Counted from the stretch's first letter, positions 1 to 8,367 are shown. The stretch is 64,000 nucleotides of DNA from an uncultured Flavobacterium sp. (GCF_946481155.1 NZ_CAMLMK010000001.1:26567-90566), one strand, 5' to 3'. Made by a program: numbers and translations. Notes: generated by a model not told the origin, from the sequence alone.

Positions 1-432
1 TTCAAAAAGCTGTTTTCCGCTTTCGGTATCCGGAACGGGAATACTGCCTTCGTTCACGTTGGAATTATCATCGGGATAAACTGAAGTTGAGCTTACGAAT
101 AGTACTTTTTTGACCGGCGCTTTTTCAATGTGCGGAATCAGGCGCGCTATTTTTGCTGTAAAATTTTCTTTATTTTCTCCGCGTAATTTGGGCGGGATGT
201 CAATTATTAAAATTTCAGAATTTTCTAAAAAGCGGATGATGTCGCCGGCGATTTCTTTTTCGGATAAAGCAACCAAAAACGGTCGAATTCCTTTGGCTTC
301 CAAAAGAGCAATTTTTTCCGGGGAAGTTGTTGAGCCTTTTACGGCATGGCCTTCTTTAAGTAAGGCTGCTGCTAAGGGTAATCCCAACCAGCCACAGCCT
401 AAAATGGCTATTGTGTTTAATTTTTCAGGCAT
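1..432 (-). CDS. NAD(P)-binding epimerase/dehydratase-like SDR protein (C-terminus beyond window)
   Basis: The first 144 residues of a Rossmann-fold protein are present and the reading frame runs off the left edge. A dinucleotide-binding loop GCGWLG lies at residues 12-17 after a short beta strand. A hydrophobic strand followed by SSTSVY (residues 114-119) matches the active-site region of extended SDR proteins of the NAD-dependent epimerase type (YeeZ-like). The ATG at 430-432 directly abuts the stop codon of the upstream zinc-ribbon gene, so it is the last visible gene of a four-gene operon. The substrate cannot be read from the sequence; the catalytic YxxxK would lie outside the window. 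Confidence 0.8.
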   Translation of the reverse strand, partial: MPEKLNTIAILGCGWLGLPLAAALLKEGHAVKGSTTSPEKIALLEAKGIRPFLVALSEKEIAGDIIRFLENSEILIIDIPPKLRGENKENFTAKIARLIPHIEKAPVKKVLFVSSTSVYPDDNSNVNEGSIPVPDTESGKQLFE

Positions 433-780
433 CTAATGGTCTTTTTTTACCAATACAAATCCGTCATTCTCTATAGCCATATAACCTTGATCGTATAGGA
501 AATAATAGGTGTTTCCGGTTTTTGTCTGATAAATGGAAGTGAAGAACTCAAAATCAAAGCCTTTCCCGAACAGTTTGGTACGCGTGGTTCTGGATTTTCC
601 TTCCGGATTGAGTTCCGATAAGATTCTGTAATTCTTCCGGAGTTTATTGTTTACATTACGCATTAGGTTCGTACTGTCCTTGTTCCTTTTATTGTTGTGC
701 GCGTTGCGGCACCCGTCACTGCAAAATTTCTTATCCTCGCGCCCGATGATTTTTTCATCGCATTCCAAACACGTTTTCAT
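433..780 (-). CDS. small zinc-ribbon protein of unknown function
   Basis: This 115-residue protein begins with four cysteines spaced as a zinc ribbon: C4-x2-C7 and C20-x3-C24, followed by a lysine/arginine/asparagine-rich stretch (residues 25-50). The C-terminal half is a mixed aromatic region (FDFEFF, TYYFLYDQGYM) that looks like a small beta domain. I do not recognise a named function; a nucleic-acid or protein-binding role is only an inference from the ribbon and the basic linker. It starts 3 nt after the stop of the YfiT-like gene and its stop abuts the next ATG, so it is probably translated from the same mRNA. Confidence 0.75.
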   Translation of the reverse strand: MKTCLECDEKIIGREDKKFCSDGCRNAHNNKRNKDSTNLMRNVNNKLRKNYRILSELNPEGKSRTTRTKLFGKGFDFEFFTSIYQTKTGNTYYFLYDQGYMAIENDGFVLVKKDH

Positions 781-783
781 TGG

Positions 784-1335
784 CTACAAATTAAAATTCC
801 CTTCGTACGATAATGCCTGCTCGATATGCGCCAAATGATGGTTGCAGTGCCAGGCATACATGCCTAAACTTTCCTTAAGGGTAAAAAGCCTTTGATGCTC
901 CGGATGAATATAGATTTTCTCCCACTGTTTTGCATCAAGCTGTGCCATAAGTTGCGACCAGCGTTCGTGTACGCCTTCAATGATTTTCAGGGAAGCTTCG
1001 AGGTTATCATTGGTATCGTCAGGATGTTCAGCCCACAGCGCTTCTTCGTATGGACGAATGACCGGGGTGTCTTCGGTTAAGGTGAGTTTGAAACGGATAA
1101 TCGCATTCATATGGCTATCGGCCAAATGATGTACTACCTGTTTTATTTTCCAGCCTTGCGGACGGTATCTCCAATTCAATTGTGTTGCAGAAAGTCCTTC
1201 CAGCGTTTCTTTCAGCCGCTGCGGAAAGTTTTTGATGGTCGCTTGCCATTCTTTAAGGTTTGTAGCGTCAATTTCAGTCGGACAATTAAAACGTCCGATG
1301 GGAAATTTATAGCGCTCCAGCTCTTTTTCTTCCAT
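784..1335 (-). CDS. YfiT/DinB-superfamily metal-dependent thiol transferase (bacillithiol-transferase-like)
   Basis: A 183-residue four-helix-bundle protein of the DinB/YfiT superfamily. The metal triad is visible as HHLADSH around residues 69-75 and HCNHHLAH at 163-170; H70, H163 and H167 have the same 93 and 4 residue spacing as the nickel/zinc ligands of Bacillus YfiT. The N-terminal FPIGRF segment is typical of the family. Family members move low-molecular-weight thiols, such as bacillithiol, onto electrophiles in the cytoplasm. It lies 1 nt after the GNAT/nitrilase gene and 3 nt before the zinc-ribbon gene. The exact thiol substrate is not known from sequence. Confidence 0.88.
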   Translation of the reverse strand: MEEKELERYKFPIGRFNCPTEIDATNLKEWQATIKNFPQRLKETLEGLSATQLNWRYRPQGWKIKQVVHHLADSHMNAIIRFKLTLTEDTPVIRPYEEALWAEHPDDTNDNLEASLKIIEGVHERWSQLMAQLDAKQWEKIYIHPEHQRLFTLKESLGMYAWHCNHHLAHIEQALSYEGNFNL

Positions 1336-1336
1336 T

Positions 1337-2848
1337 TTATTTTAATTTTTTCAATTCGTATAAATCAAATCGTCGGTCTTTCATCGTTCTTACGCTGCCG
1401 TGTTCGTGTAACTCTTTCAGCAGGTTTAAATCGACGTCAACAATTAAAGTCATTTCTGTATTTGGGGTTGCTTCGGCCCGAATGCCATTGCTCGGAAAGG
1501 CAAAATCCGAAGGAGTAAAAACGGCGGCCTGCGCATATTGGATATCCATGTTGTTCACTTTCGGCAAGTTTCCGACACAACCGGCGATTGCTACATAACA
1601 TTCGTTTTCGATCGCGCGTGCCTGTGCACAATGTTTTACGCGGGTATAACCGTTTTGGGTGTCTGTCAGAAAGGGAACAAACAGGATGTTCATGCCTTCG
1701 TCGGCCATTATTCGTATTTGCTCCGGAAACTCCACGTCATAACAGATTACGATGCCAATTTTCCCACAGTCGGTGTCAAAAGACTGAATTTTGTTGCCTC
1801 CTGTAATACCCCAGTGGAAGATCTCATTGGGAGTAATATGGATTTTGCTGTACATTTCATGGGTTCCGTCCCTGCGGCAAAGAAATCCCGTATTGTAAAC
1901 ATGATTTCCTTCCTGAAAAGGCATGCTTCCGGTAATGATATTGATGTTGTAGGAAATCGCAAACTCCTGAAATTTGGCTTTAATTGATTCGGTGTATTTT
2001 GCTAATTCCTTAATGGCTTCCGCTTCCGTGAGATCATTGTAATCCGCCATAAGCGGTGCGGCGAATAATTCCGGAAATAAGGCAAAATCGCTGCCATAGC
2101 CCGAAACGGCATCAATAAAAAATTCAGCCTGTTCGAATAAGGCTTCGAGGTTTTTTAAGGATCGCATCTGCCACTGAATCAGCCCTAGCCGGATAACGCT
2201 TTTTGTCAGATTGATTAACTTCGGACTATCATCGTAGTAAATATTGTTCCATTCCAGCAAAACGGCATATTCCTGGGATTTTGCATCGCCTTCGAGGTAA
2301 TTTTTCAGAATGCGCTCTTCATGAAAATTATTGCTCAGCTGAAAGGTCAGTACCGGATCGTAAATTTCTTTTTTCTTTACTTTCTCGATATACTGGCGCG
2401 GAGTCAATTCATCCGAATATTTGCTATACATTGGAATTCTGCCGGCAAAAACTATAGATTTTAAATTGAGCTGTTCGCAAAGTTCCTTCCTGGCATCGTA
2501 AAGCCTTCTGCCGAGTCGCATGCCTCTGTATTTTGGGTGTATAAAAACATCGATGCCATATAAAATATCGCCTGTCGGAGTGTGTGTCGAAAAAGTAAAA
2601 TTTCCTGTGATTTCCGTGTAGGTGTGGATTTTATAAGCCGATTTTTCAGGTACGATGATGGACAATGCCGAGCCTACAACCACATCGTCTGCAAGAATTA
2701 CGAGCTGCCCCTCGGGAAATAAAGACAATAATTTCTCAATATGATGCTCGTCCCAATAGGAATTGTCCAATTCTGGATAAGACTTCATCATTGAACTTTT
2801 CAATTGCTTGTAATCGTCAATCTGCAAATTTCTTAATTCCACTTTCAT
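1337..2848 (-). CDS. bifunctional GNAT acetyltransferase / carbon-nitrogen hydrolase fusion
   Basis: One 503-residue chain contains two enzymes. Residues about 1-200 are a GNAT N-acetyltransferase with the acetyl-CoA loop RGMRLG at 108-113. Residues about 217-503 are a nitrilase-superfamily amidase with the complete Glu-Lys-Cys triad: E260 in FPE, K335 in YSKIHITP and C369 in VICYDVEFPE. The fusion occurs as one gene in many Bacteroidota, so it is not an assembly artefact. The amidase releases ammonia or an amine from a carbon-nitrogen bond; the acetyl acceptor is unknown. It is the promoter-proximal gene of the minus-strand operon and faces the ssb gene across 196 bp. Confidence 0.92.
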   Translation of the reverse strand: MKVELRNLQIDDYKQLKSSMMKSYPELDNSYWDEHHIEKLLSLFPEGQLVILADDVVVGSALSIIVPEKSAYKIHTYTEITGNFTFSTHTPTGDILYGIDVFIHPKYRGMRLGRRLYDARKELCEQLNLKSIVFAGRIPMYSKYSDELTPRQYIEKVKKKEIYDPVLTFQLSNNFHEERILKNYLEGDAKSQEYAVLLEWNNIYYDDSPKLINLTKSVIRLGLIQWQMRSLKNLEALFEQAEFFIDAVSGYGSDFALFPELFAAPLMADYNDLTEAEAIKELAKYTESIKAKFQEFAISYNINIITGSMPFQEGNHVYNTGFLCRRDGTHEMYSKIHITPNEIFHWGITGGNKIQSFDTDCGKIGIVICYDVEFPEQIRIMADEGMNILFVPFLTDTQNGYTRVKHCAQARAIENECYVAIAGCVGNLPKVNNMDIQYAQAAVFTPSDFAFPSNGIRAEATPNTEMTLIVDVDLNLLKELHEHGSVRTMKDRRFDLYELKKLK

Positions 2849-2893
2849 AGCGCAGGATTTATTCAGACTATCAAATATAAGAAAAATATTTCA

Positions 2894-2944
2894 TTACAAA
2901 CGGTTACAAACGATTACATTCGAAAGTAAACGATTTACAACCGA
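2894..2944. repeat. five tandem 10-bp direct repeats (iteron-like) in the divergent spacer
   Basis: Consecutive units read TTACAAACGG, TTACAAACGA, TTACATTCGA, AAGTAAACGA and TTTACAACCGA. The first four are exactly 10 bp apart, close to one helical turn, so equivalent bases lie on the same DNA face. The array sits between the GNAT/nitrilase gene (start 2848) and ssb (start 3045), about 20 bp upstream of a weak -7-like CATCTTTG (2965-2972). A binding site for a multimeric regulator is an inference. Confidence 0.5.
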
Positions 2945-3044
2945 ATAAAATTTTCGGCCCTTCACATCTTTGCCCTGTCGGAATCAAATACTATTCGGCA
3001 CGAACAAAATCATTTTTAACACAAACATTTAAATTTTACACGCC

Positions 3045-3368
3045 ATGAAAAACAGAGTACAATTAATCGGCAACGTTGGGCAGGAGCCTGAAGTAAAAAC
3101 AGTTAACGGAGACAGGAAAGTAGCCAATTTCACTATTGCTACCAATGATCATTACTTTAACGAAAAAGGGGATAAAGTCGAGCAGACCGAATGGCACCGG
3201 GTGACCGCCTGGGGGAAAACAGCTGAAATTATCGAAAAATTTGTGGCCAAAGGAAAGGAAATCGGGATCGAAGGTAAGCTGACCCATCGAAGCTATGACG
3301 ATAAAGAAGGCATCAAGCGATATGTTACGGAGATTGTAGCAAATGAAGTGTTGCTTTTAGGCAAATAG
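3045..3368 (+). CDS. ssb: single-stranded DNA-binding protein, short tail-less form
   Basis: A 107-residue SSB consisting of the OB fold alone. It opens with the usual MKNRVQLIGNVGQEPE strand and keeps the WHRVTAWGK strand near residues 51-59 and the YVTEIVANEVLLL closing strand. The flexible Gly/Pro/Gln linker and the acidic C-terminal tip (DDDIPF type) of housekeeping SSBs, which recruits repair and replication enzymes, are absent. The stop codon is followed after 4 nt by the HRDC gene. This is probably a secondary SSB rather than the main replication SSB. Expression may depend on the 10-bp repeat array upstream. Confidence 0.93.
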   Translation: MKNRVQLIGNVGQEPEVKTVNGDRKVANFTIATNDHYFNEKGDKVEQTEWHRVTAWGKTAEIIEKFVAKGKEIGIEGKLTHRSYDDKEGIKRYVTEIVANEVLLLGK

Positions 3369-3372
3369 GCTT

Positions 3373-3807
3373 ATGAACATTCAGTTATTTGCTGTCAGAA
3401 TTGCTGCTGCGCATTGTGAAGCAGATCAGCAAAAGCTAAACGATTTTCTGCGACATATACATTTTGTGAAATCGGAAGCGCATTTTGTGGAATCCGAGGA
3501 GCATTGGTCAGTTTTACTTTATTATGAAAATAAGAAAGCAGTAAAAGAAGTCATAACGGACATCTTACAGGAATCTGATTTAACGCCTGGAGCTTTATAT
3601 GTCTTAGAATGTCTAAAGGAATGGCGAATGGAAAAGGCAAATGCTTTGAATATTCCTAAATTTATGATTTGCCATAATTCGGAGTTGCTGCAAATTGCCT
3701 TTCATCATCCGAAAGATATTGATGGACTGATGAAAATAAAAGGCTTCGGAGAGAAGAAAGCCGGAAAATATGGGGATGACATTATTTCCGTTTTGAACGC
3801 AGTTTGA
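3373..3807 (+). CDS. HRDC-domain protein
   Basis: A 144-residue protein. The C-terminal half (about residues 75-144) is an HRDC domain: an LKEWRMEKANALNIPKF helix, a middle stretch ending in LLQIA, then LMKIKGFGEKKAGKYG, which is the helix-hairpin-like nucleic-acid-binding part seen in RecQ and RNase D C-termini. The N-terminal 70 residues have no recognised catalytic motif. It starts 4 nt after ssb, so the pair is likely co-transcribed and both products probably contact nucleic acid. No helicase or nuclease domain is attached, which is unusual for HRDC. The gene is followed by a strong hairpin terminator. Confidence 0.82.
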   Translation: MNIQLFAVRIAAAHCEADQQKLNDFLRHIHFVKSEAHFVESEEHWSVLLYYENKKAVKEVITDILQESDLTPGALYVLECLKEWRMEKANALNIPKFMICHNSELLQIAFHHPKDIDGLMKIKGFGEKKAGKYGDDIISVLNAV

Positions 3808-3815
3808 TGCTTGGG

Positions 3816-3847
3816 AAAACCATCGGTGTTGGCCGATGGTTTTTTTT
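3816..3847. terminator. intrinsic terminator between converging genes
   Basis: An 8-bp stem ACCATCGG/CCGATGGT with a 6-nt loop is preceded by A residues and followed by seven T residues, so it can work for both the ssb-HRDC mRNA and the opposing HDAC-like gene. Confidence 0.85.
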
Positions 3848-4748
3848 AATGGTACAGATCCGCTGCAACGCGGTAGGTATTAGCATGTGCTTCGATGATT
3901 GTTTTAATTTCGGGAGAATAACCACCACCCATGCTTATCTGTACTGGGATTTCATGTTTTTTACACAGTGATAATACCATTTCGTCACGGCTTTTGCAAC
4001 CTTCGAGTGTACAGCTGAGTTTTCCCAATTTATCTGATGCCAGAATATCTACACCACTAAGGTAGAAAATAAAATCCGGTTTTTGTGTTTCGATGAGGTA
4101 AGGCAAAGTGTTGCGCAGGATTTCCAGGAACTTCTCGTCGTTGGTATTATCGTGCAGTTCGATGTCCAGATCAGAATGCTCTTTCTTAAACGGATAATTG
4201 GATTTTCCGTGCATTGAAAACGTGAAAACAGCGTTGTTGTTTTGGAAAATTTCTGCAGTTCCGTTGCCCTGATGCACATCTAAATCGACAATAAGGATTT
4301 TTTTGGACAATCGTTTGTTCAGCAAATATTGCGCGCCTATCGCTTGATCATTAAGTAAGCAAAAAGCTTCGCCTCTGTCGGAGTAAGCATGATGCGTTCC
4401 GCCGGCAATGTTGAAGGCAATCCCCGTTTGCAATGCCTTTTCCGAACCTAAAATTGTGCCTTGTGCGAGACGCAATTCTCTTTCTACCAATTCGGCCGAA
4501 AGCGGGAAACCGATTTTGCGAACCGCTCTGGGATCTAAGGTCAGTTTAATCAGGTTCTTGGCATGCTCTTTTGTATGGACCGCCAAAATATGCTTTATAT
4601 CCGGTAATCCTGGTTCGAAAAAAGCGCTGGACGAAACAATACCTTCATGTAAAAGCTGCTGAGGCAATAATTCATATTTGAGCATAGGGAAACGATGCCC
4701 TTCCGGCAACGGATGTTTGTAAATCGGATGATAGGCAATCGGAAACAT
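3846..4748 (-). CDS. histone-deacetylase superfamily protein (small-molecule or protein deacetylase)
   Basis: A 300-residue member of the arginase/deacetylase fold. The active-site His pair is in GGTHHA (H119, H120). The zinc site is visible as DLDVHQGNGT (D157, H159) and SGVD (D234). A Gly-rich MGGGYS near the C-terminus carries the transition-state tyrosine position. The compact size fits the class IV/bacterial group that includes acetoin-utilisation and acetylpolyamine amidohydrolases. The true substrate is unknown. Its ATG directly abuts the stop of the CAT-like acyltransferase gene, so the two are probably translationally coupled. Confidence 0.92.
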   Translation of the reverse strand: MFPIAYHPIYKHPLPEGHRFPMLKYELLPQQLLHEGIVSSSAFFEPGLPDIKHILAVHTKEHAKNLIKLTLDPRAVRKIGFPLSAELVERELRLAQGTILGSEKALQTGIAFNIAGGTHHAYSDRGEAFCLLNDQAIGAQYLLNKRLSKKILIVDLDVHQGNGTAEIFQNNNAVFTFSMHGKSNYPFKKEHSDLDIELHDNTNDEKFLEILRNTLPYLIETQKPDFIFYLSGVDILASDKLGKLSCTLEGCKSRDEMVLSLCKKHEIPVQISMGGGYSPEIKTIIEAHANTYRVAADLYH

Positions 4749-5378
4749 CTACAAATCCATCAGCTTTTGGAATTCTTCCAAAAATAGGCTCACATGATAG
4801 CCGTCCATTAATCCGTGGTGCACGTGAACCGACATCGTCATGGTTTTCTTTCCGTTTTCTTCCGTCATTTTGCCGAAAGAAATCTTTGGACAGCTGTCGG
4901 CAAATGTAAAACTTCGGGAATGCGAAACGGAAGTGAAATTTATCCAGGGAACAGATGAAAAGTGGATCAGGTTATGATCTTTAGTGAAATCGCGTGTGAA
5001 AAGTCCGCTGGTGTTTTTAACCCTTTCGATCTCTGTCGTAGCATGTTCATTGAAAGTTTTCAAATCATCGAAATATTGCATCAGAGAAAACCCGAAAGTG
5101 GTATCGTCGCGCATAATCGTTGAAGATACATTGATAGAATCGTATACGATAACTTCACCGTCTACAATACGGTATCGGAAATTCTCAATGGCATTTGCTG
5201 CCGCCAGAGTTTTGTGCAGGTAAAAAATAAAAAAGGAAATTCCGTTTTGTTTTGCCGTTTCGTAGGCTTTCGTACAGTCAATAGTCAAGGTGAACCCGAA
5301 AAAAGGCTCTTCGAACTGGCAGAAAAACTCAAAATGTGATTTTCGGTTCCAGTTGGCTATGTCTAGTTTATGTTTCAC
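4749..5378 (-). CDS. chloramphenicol-acetyltransferase-like acyltransferase, GTG start
   Basis: A 209-residue protein of the trimeric CAT family. The signature HHGLMDGYH at 187-195 supplies the catalytic histidine (H188) and structural aspartate (D192). The N-terminal core and length agree with CAT type A enzymes. The start codon is GTG at 5378 and overlaps the TGA stop of the HAD gene (GTGA), which indicates translational coupling. Its stop abuts the deacetylase-like ATG. Chromosomal CAT-like proteins in Flavobacteriaceae usually have no proven resistance role, so acetyl transfer to an unknown acceptor is the safer call. Confidence 0.87.
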   Translation of the reverse strand: MKHKLDIANWNRKSHFEFFCQFEEPFFGFTLTIDCTKAYETAKQNGISFFIFYLHKTLAAANAIENFRYRIVDGEVIVYDSINVSSTIMRDDTTFGFSLMQYFDDLKTFNEHATTEIERVKNTSGLFTRDFTKDHNLIHFSSVPWINFTSVSHSRSFTFADSCPKISFGKMTEENGKKTMTMSVHVHHGLMDGYHVSLFLEEFQKLMDL

Positions 5379-6064
5379 TTTAAAATCAGGGGTAAAATAT
5401 CGGTAATAGTGGTGACGGTATTGAATTTCGGGTGTTCCACTTTATGATCAATTTTCTCATGGGCCCATGTAGTATGAAACGGAATATGAACGGCATAACC
5501 GCCAATGCCTAAAACTGGTAATACGTCAGATTTAAGGGAATTTCCAATCATGAAGAATTCTTCGGGCTGGATCTCCAGACGTTTCAGCAAATCGTGATAG
5601 TCAGTTTCCTGTTTGTCGGACATCACCTCAATATGGTGAAAATAATGTCCCAAACCGGAATTGTGCAGTTTTCTGCGCTGATCTAACAAATCGCCTTTTG
5701 TAGCTACCACTAATTTGTATTTTCCGTGCAAGGCTTGTAATGTTTCTTCGACTCCGTCCAATAATTCGATGGGTCTTTCCAAAAGTTCCTTTCCGTACTG
5801 CACGATCTTTTCAATAATTTCAATGCTGATGGTTTTGTCTGAAATTTTCATGGCGGCTTCAATCATGGAAAGGATATAGCCTTTTATGCCATAGCCATAC
5901 AAAGGAAGATTGTCAATCTCTATACGGAATAATTCTTGCGACAATCCCTGAATAGACAAATAGTCCTCCATCAGGGCGCAGAATTTCTGTTCTGTTTCCT
6001 GGAAATACGGCTCATTTACAAAAAGCGTGTCGTCAGCGTCGAAAGCGATTACTTTTAGATTCAT
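5375..6064 (-). CDS. HAD-family hydrolase (phosphatase-like)
   Basis: A 229-residue haloacid-dehalogenase protein. Motif I is FDADDT (nucleophile D9, acid D11), motif II is the VVATKGD strand, and motifs III-IV are represented by a downstream lysine and the GNSLKSDVLPVLGIGG segment. A helical cap lies between motifs I and II. It probably removes phosphate from a small metabolite. It is the first gene of a three-gene set with the CAT-like and HDAC-like genes and is separated from metG by a terminator, so it may depend on read-through or a promoter I cannot identify. Confidence 0.9.
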   Translation of the reverse strand: MNLKVIAFDADDTLFVNEPYFQETEQKFCALMEDYLSIQGLSQELFRIEIDNLPLYGYGIKGYILSMIEAAMKISDKTISIEIIEKIVQYGKELLERPIELLDGVEETLQALHGKYKLVVATKGDLLDQRRKLHNSGLGHYFHHIEVMSDKQETDYHDLLKRLEIQPEEFFMIGNSLKSDVLPVLGIGGYAVHIPFHTTWAHEKIDHKVEHPKFNTVTTITDILPLILK

Positions 6065-6075
6065 GACTTTTGTAT

Positions 6076-6112
6076 TTTAAAAAATCCTTTCCGATAGGAA
6101 CCAGAAAGGATT
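6076..6112 (-). terminator. intrinsic terminator after metG
   Basis: A 9-bp perfect stem AATCCTTTC/GAAAGGATT with a 12-nt loop; on the minus strand it runs into a T-rich tract before the HAD gene. Confidence 0.75.
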
Positions 6113-6127
6113 GGGTTGTTTTTGTTT

Positions 6128-8194
6128 TTAGCTAATCATCGCGCCATTAATCACGCCTTCTGCATCAGGGTTTACGAAAACCAGTTTACCTTCTGCAGTA
6201 TTGGATAGTAATAACATGCCTTCACTTTCCACGCCGCGCAAAGCTCTTGGTGCTAAGTTTACTAACACCGTAACGCGTTTCCCGATTACTTCTTCCGGGG
6301 TGAAATGTTCAGCGATTCCGGAAACTATCGTACGGACATCAATTCCGGTGTCAACTTTCAAGACTAAAAGCTTGTTGGCTTTCGGCATTTTTTCAGCTTC
6401 TATAATGGTTCCGATACGCAAGTCTACTTTAGCGAAATCTTCAAAGGTGATGATTTCTTTCTGAGGTTCTGCTTGGGCATTTTCGGCTTTGTTTGCCACT
6501 TTTGTTGCTTCCAATCGGTCGATTTGTTTTTGGATTTCTTCGTCTTCTATTTTTGCGAATAATACTTCGGCTTTTTCTGTTTGGATTTGGTGGCCTGGCG
6601 TAAGCAATTCCGAAACAGTACTAATGTCGTTCCATCCAAATTTGTTATCGAACTGTAAAATAGCTTTTAATTTCTTCGATGTAAAAGGCAGGAAAGGTTC
6701 TGCTAGAATGCTCAGGGCAGCCGTAATTTGTAGCGCGACGTACATTTGTGTCTTCACGCGCTCCGGATTGTCTTTATACGCTTTCCAAGGCTCTTCGTCG
6801 GCTAGATATTTGTTCCCTAATCGTCCTACATTCATTAACTCATTTAAGGCTTCTCTAAATCTGTATCTTTCAATGGAGCTGGCGATTACTGCGGGATAGG
6901 CTTTTAATTCAGCTAAGGTTTGTTCGTCAATTTCTGTAAATTCATTAGGTTGCGGAATAACGCCGTTATAATATTTTTGCGTTAACACGGCCACACGATT
7001 AACAAAATTCCCTATGTTGTCTGCCAGTTCGTTATTATTTCTCGCCTGAAAATCTTTCCAGGTGAAGTCGTTGTCTTTGGTTTCCGGAGCATTTGCAGTT
7101 AAGGCATAACGCAACACATCCTGTTTGCCCGGGAAGTCAACCAGATATTCATGCAGCCATACCGCCCAGTTTTTGGACGTTGAAAGTTTGTTGCCTTCGA
7201 GGTTCAGGAATTCGTTTGCCGGTACGTTATCCGGCATAATATAACTTCCTTCCGCTTTTAACATCGCAGGGAAAATGATGCAATGGAAAACGATATTGTC
7301 TTTTCCGATGAAATGCACCAGTTTTGTATCTTCCGATTTCCAGTACGGTTCCCAGTCTTTTCCTTCGCGGGCTGCCCATTCTTTGGTAGAAGAAATGTAC
7401 CCGATAGGCGCGTCAAACCAAACATAGAGTTTTTTGCCTTCGGCACCTGCTACCGGCACGTCGATTCCCCAATCCAGGTCACGGGTGACTGCGCGTGGGC
7501 GTAAACCGTCTTCGAGCCAGGATTTTACCTGTCCGTATACATTCGGTTTCCAATCGTTTTTATGGCCTTCAAGAATCCATTCTCTTAGAAATGTATCATA
7601 TTGATCTAAAGGTAAAAACCAGTGTTTCGTTGATTTTAAGATCGGTTTTGTTCCGGTAATGGTCGATTTCGGATTGATTAAGTCGGTCGCATTTAAAGAC
7701 GAGCCACATTTCTCGCATTGGTCGCCATAGGCTTCTTCATTGCCGCATTTCGGGCAGGTTCCCATTACGAAACGGTCGGCCAGGAACTGATCGGCTTTTT
7801 CGTCGTATAACTGATCGGTCGTTTCTTCAATAAATTTTCCTTCTTCATACAGTTTTCTGAAAAACTCGGAAGCGGTGTCGTGATGAATCTTAGCCGATGT
7901 ACGCGAATAATTATCGAAGGAGATTCCAAAATCTGAAAACGATTGACGAATGATCCCGTCATATTTGTCGATTACCTGCTGTGGCGTGATGCCTTCTTTT
8001 TTAGCTTTCATGGAAATAGCCACACCGTGTTCATCGCTTCCGCAGATAAAAGCAACGTCTTTGCCCTGAAGGCGAAGGTAGCGCGCATAGATATCGGAAG
8101 GGACGTATACCCCGGCCAAATGACCAATGTGAATGGGGCCGTTAGTGTAAGGTAAAGCGGCAGTTATCGTATATCTTTTCGGATCTTGTGTCAT
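6128..8194 (-). CDS. metG: methionine--tRNA ligase
   Basis: A 688-residue class I synthetase that charges tRNA-Met. The HIGH motif is at residues 22-25 (IHIGH). The zinc knuckle is visible as CPKCGN followed by CEKCG. The KMSKS loop is present as [10 protein letters not shown]-terminal tRNA-binding OB domain (from about residue 580) contains KVDLRIGTI and [15 protein letters not shown], the Trbp111/EMAP-II type appended in dimeric MetRS. Upstream is a -7-like TATTTTTG on the minus strand about 20 bp before the ATG. The following terminator suggests a mostly monocistronic transcript. Confidence 0.98.
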   Translation of the reverse strand: MTQDPKRYTITAALPYTNGPIHIGHLAGVYVPSDIYARYLRLQGKDVAFICGSDEHGVAISMKAKKEGITPQQVIDKYDGIIRQSFSDFGISFDNYSRTSAKIHHDTASEFFRKLYEEGKFIEETTDQLYDEKADQFLADRFVMGTCPKCGNEEAYGDQCEKCGSSLNATDLINPKSTITGTKPILKSTKHWFLPLDQYDTFLREWILEGHKNDWKPNVYGQVKSWLEDGLRPRAVTRDLDWGIDVPVAGAEGKKLYVWFDAPIGYISSTKEWAAREGKDWEPYWKSEDTKLVHFIGKDNIVFHCIIFPAMLKAEGSYIMPDNVPANEFLNLEGNKLSTSKNWAVWLHEYLVDFPGKQDVLRYALTANAPETKDNDFTWKDFQARNNNELADNIGNFVNRVAVLTQKYYNGVIPQPNEFTEIDEQTLAELKAYPAVIASSIERYRFREALNELMNVGRLGNKYLADEEPWKAYKDNPERVKTQMYVALQITAALSILAEPFLPFTSKKLKAILQFDNKFGWNDISTVSELLTPGHQIQTEKAEVLFAKIEDEEIQKQIDRLEATKVANKAENAQAEPQKEIITFEDFAKVDLRIGTIIEAEKMPKANKLLVLKVDTGIDVRTIVSGIAEHFTPEEVIGKRVTVLVNLAPRALRGVESEGMLLLSNTAEGKLVFVNPDAEGVINGAMIS

Positions 8195-8314
8195 AAATTC
8201 GTCAATTTAAGTGCAAAAATAACTTTTTTAGCACGAAATAGAAGATTGAAGAGCGTTAATTCATAAATTAAAAATATATTTTTCTTCGGATTTTCGTTAC
8301 AAATTGTTATTTTT

Positions 8315-8347
8315 TTGTAGATTAGTACGGATTTTTCTCTAAATTTG
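8315..8347 (+). promoter_or_regulatory. Bacteroidota-type promoter for the LD-carboxypeptidase gene
   Basis: TTG at 8315-8317 and TAAATTTG at 8340-8347 (exact TANNTTTG) with a 22-nt spacer; the start codon follows 20 nt downstream. Confidence 0.6.
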
Positions 8348-8367
8348 TTAGAAGCGATTTCAAAATA

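Noticed and set aside
110..436. Plus-strand open frame of 108 codons
   Set aside because: Antisense shadow of the SDR gene; the minus-strand frame has a clear Rossmann motif.
2894..2944. CRISPR array
   Set aside because: Repeat units are 10 bp with no spacers between them and no cas genes in the window.
4749..5378. Acquired chloramphenicol-resistance gene
   Set aside because: It is embedded in a chromosomal operon with no mobile element nearby and normal base composition; a CAT fold alone does not show resistance.
6201..6899. Plus-strand frames over metG
   Set aside because: Antisense to a fully conserved synthetase; no domain content and composition mirrors the opposite strand.
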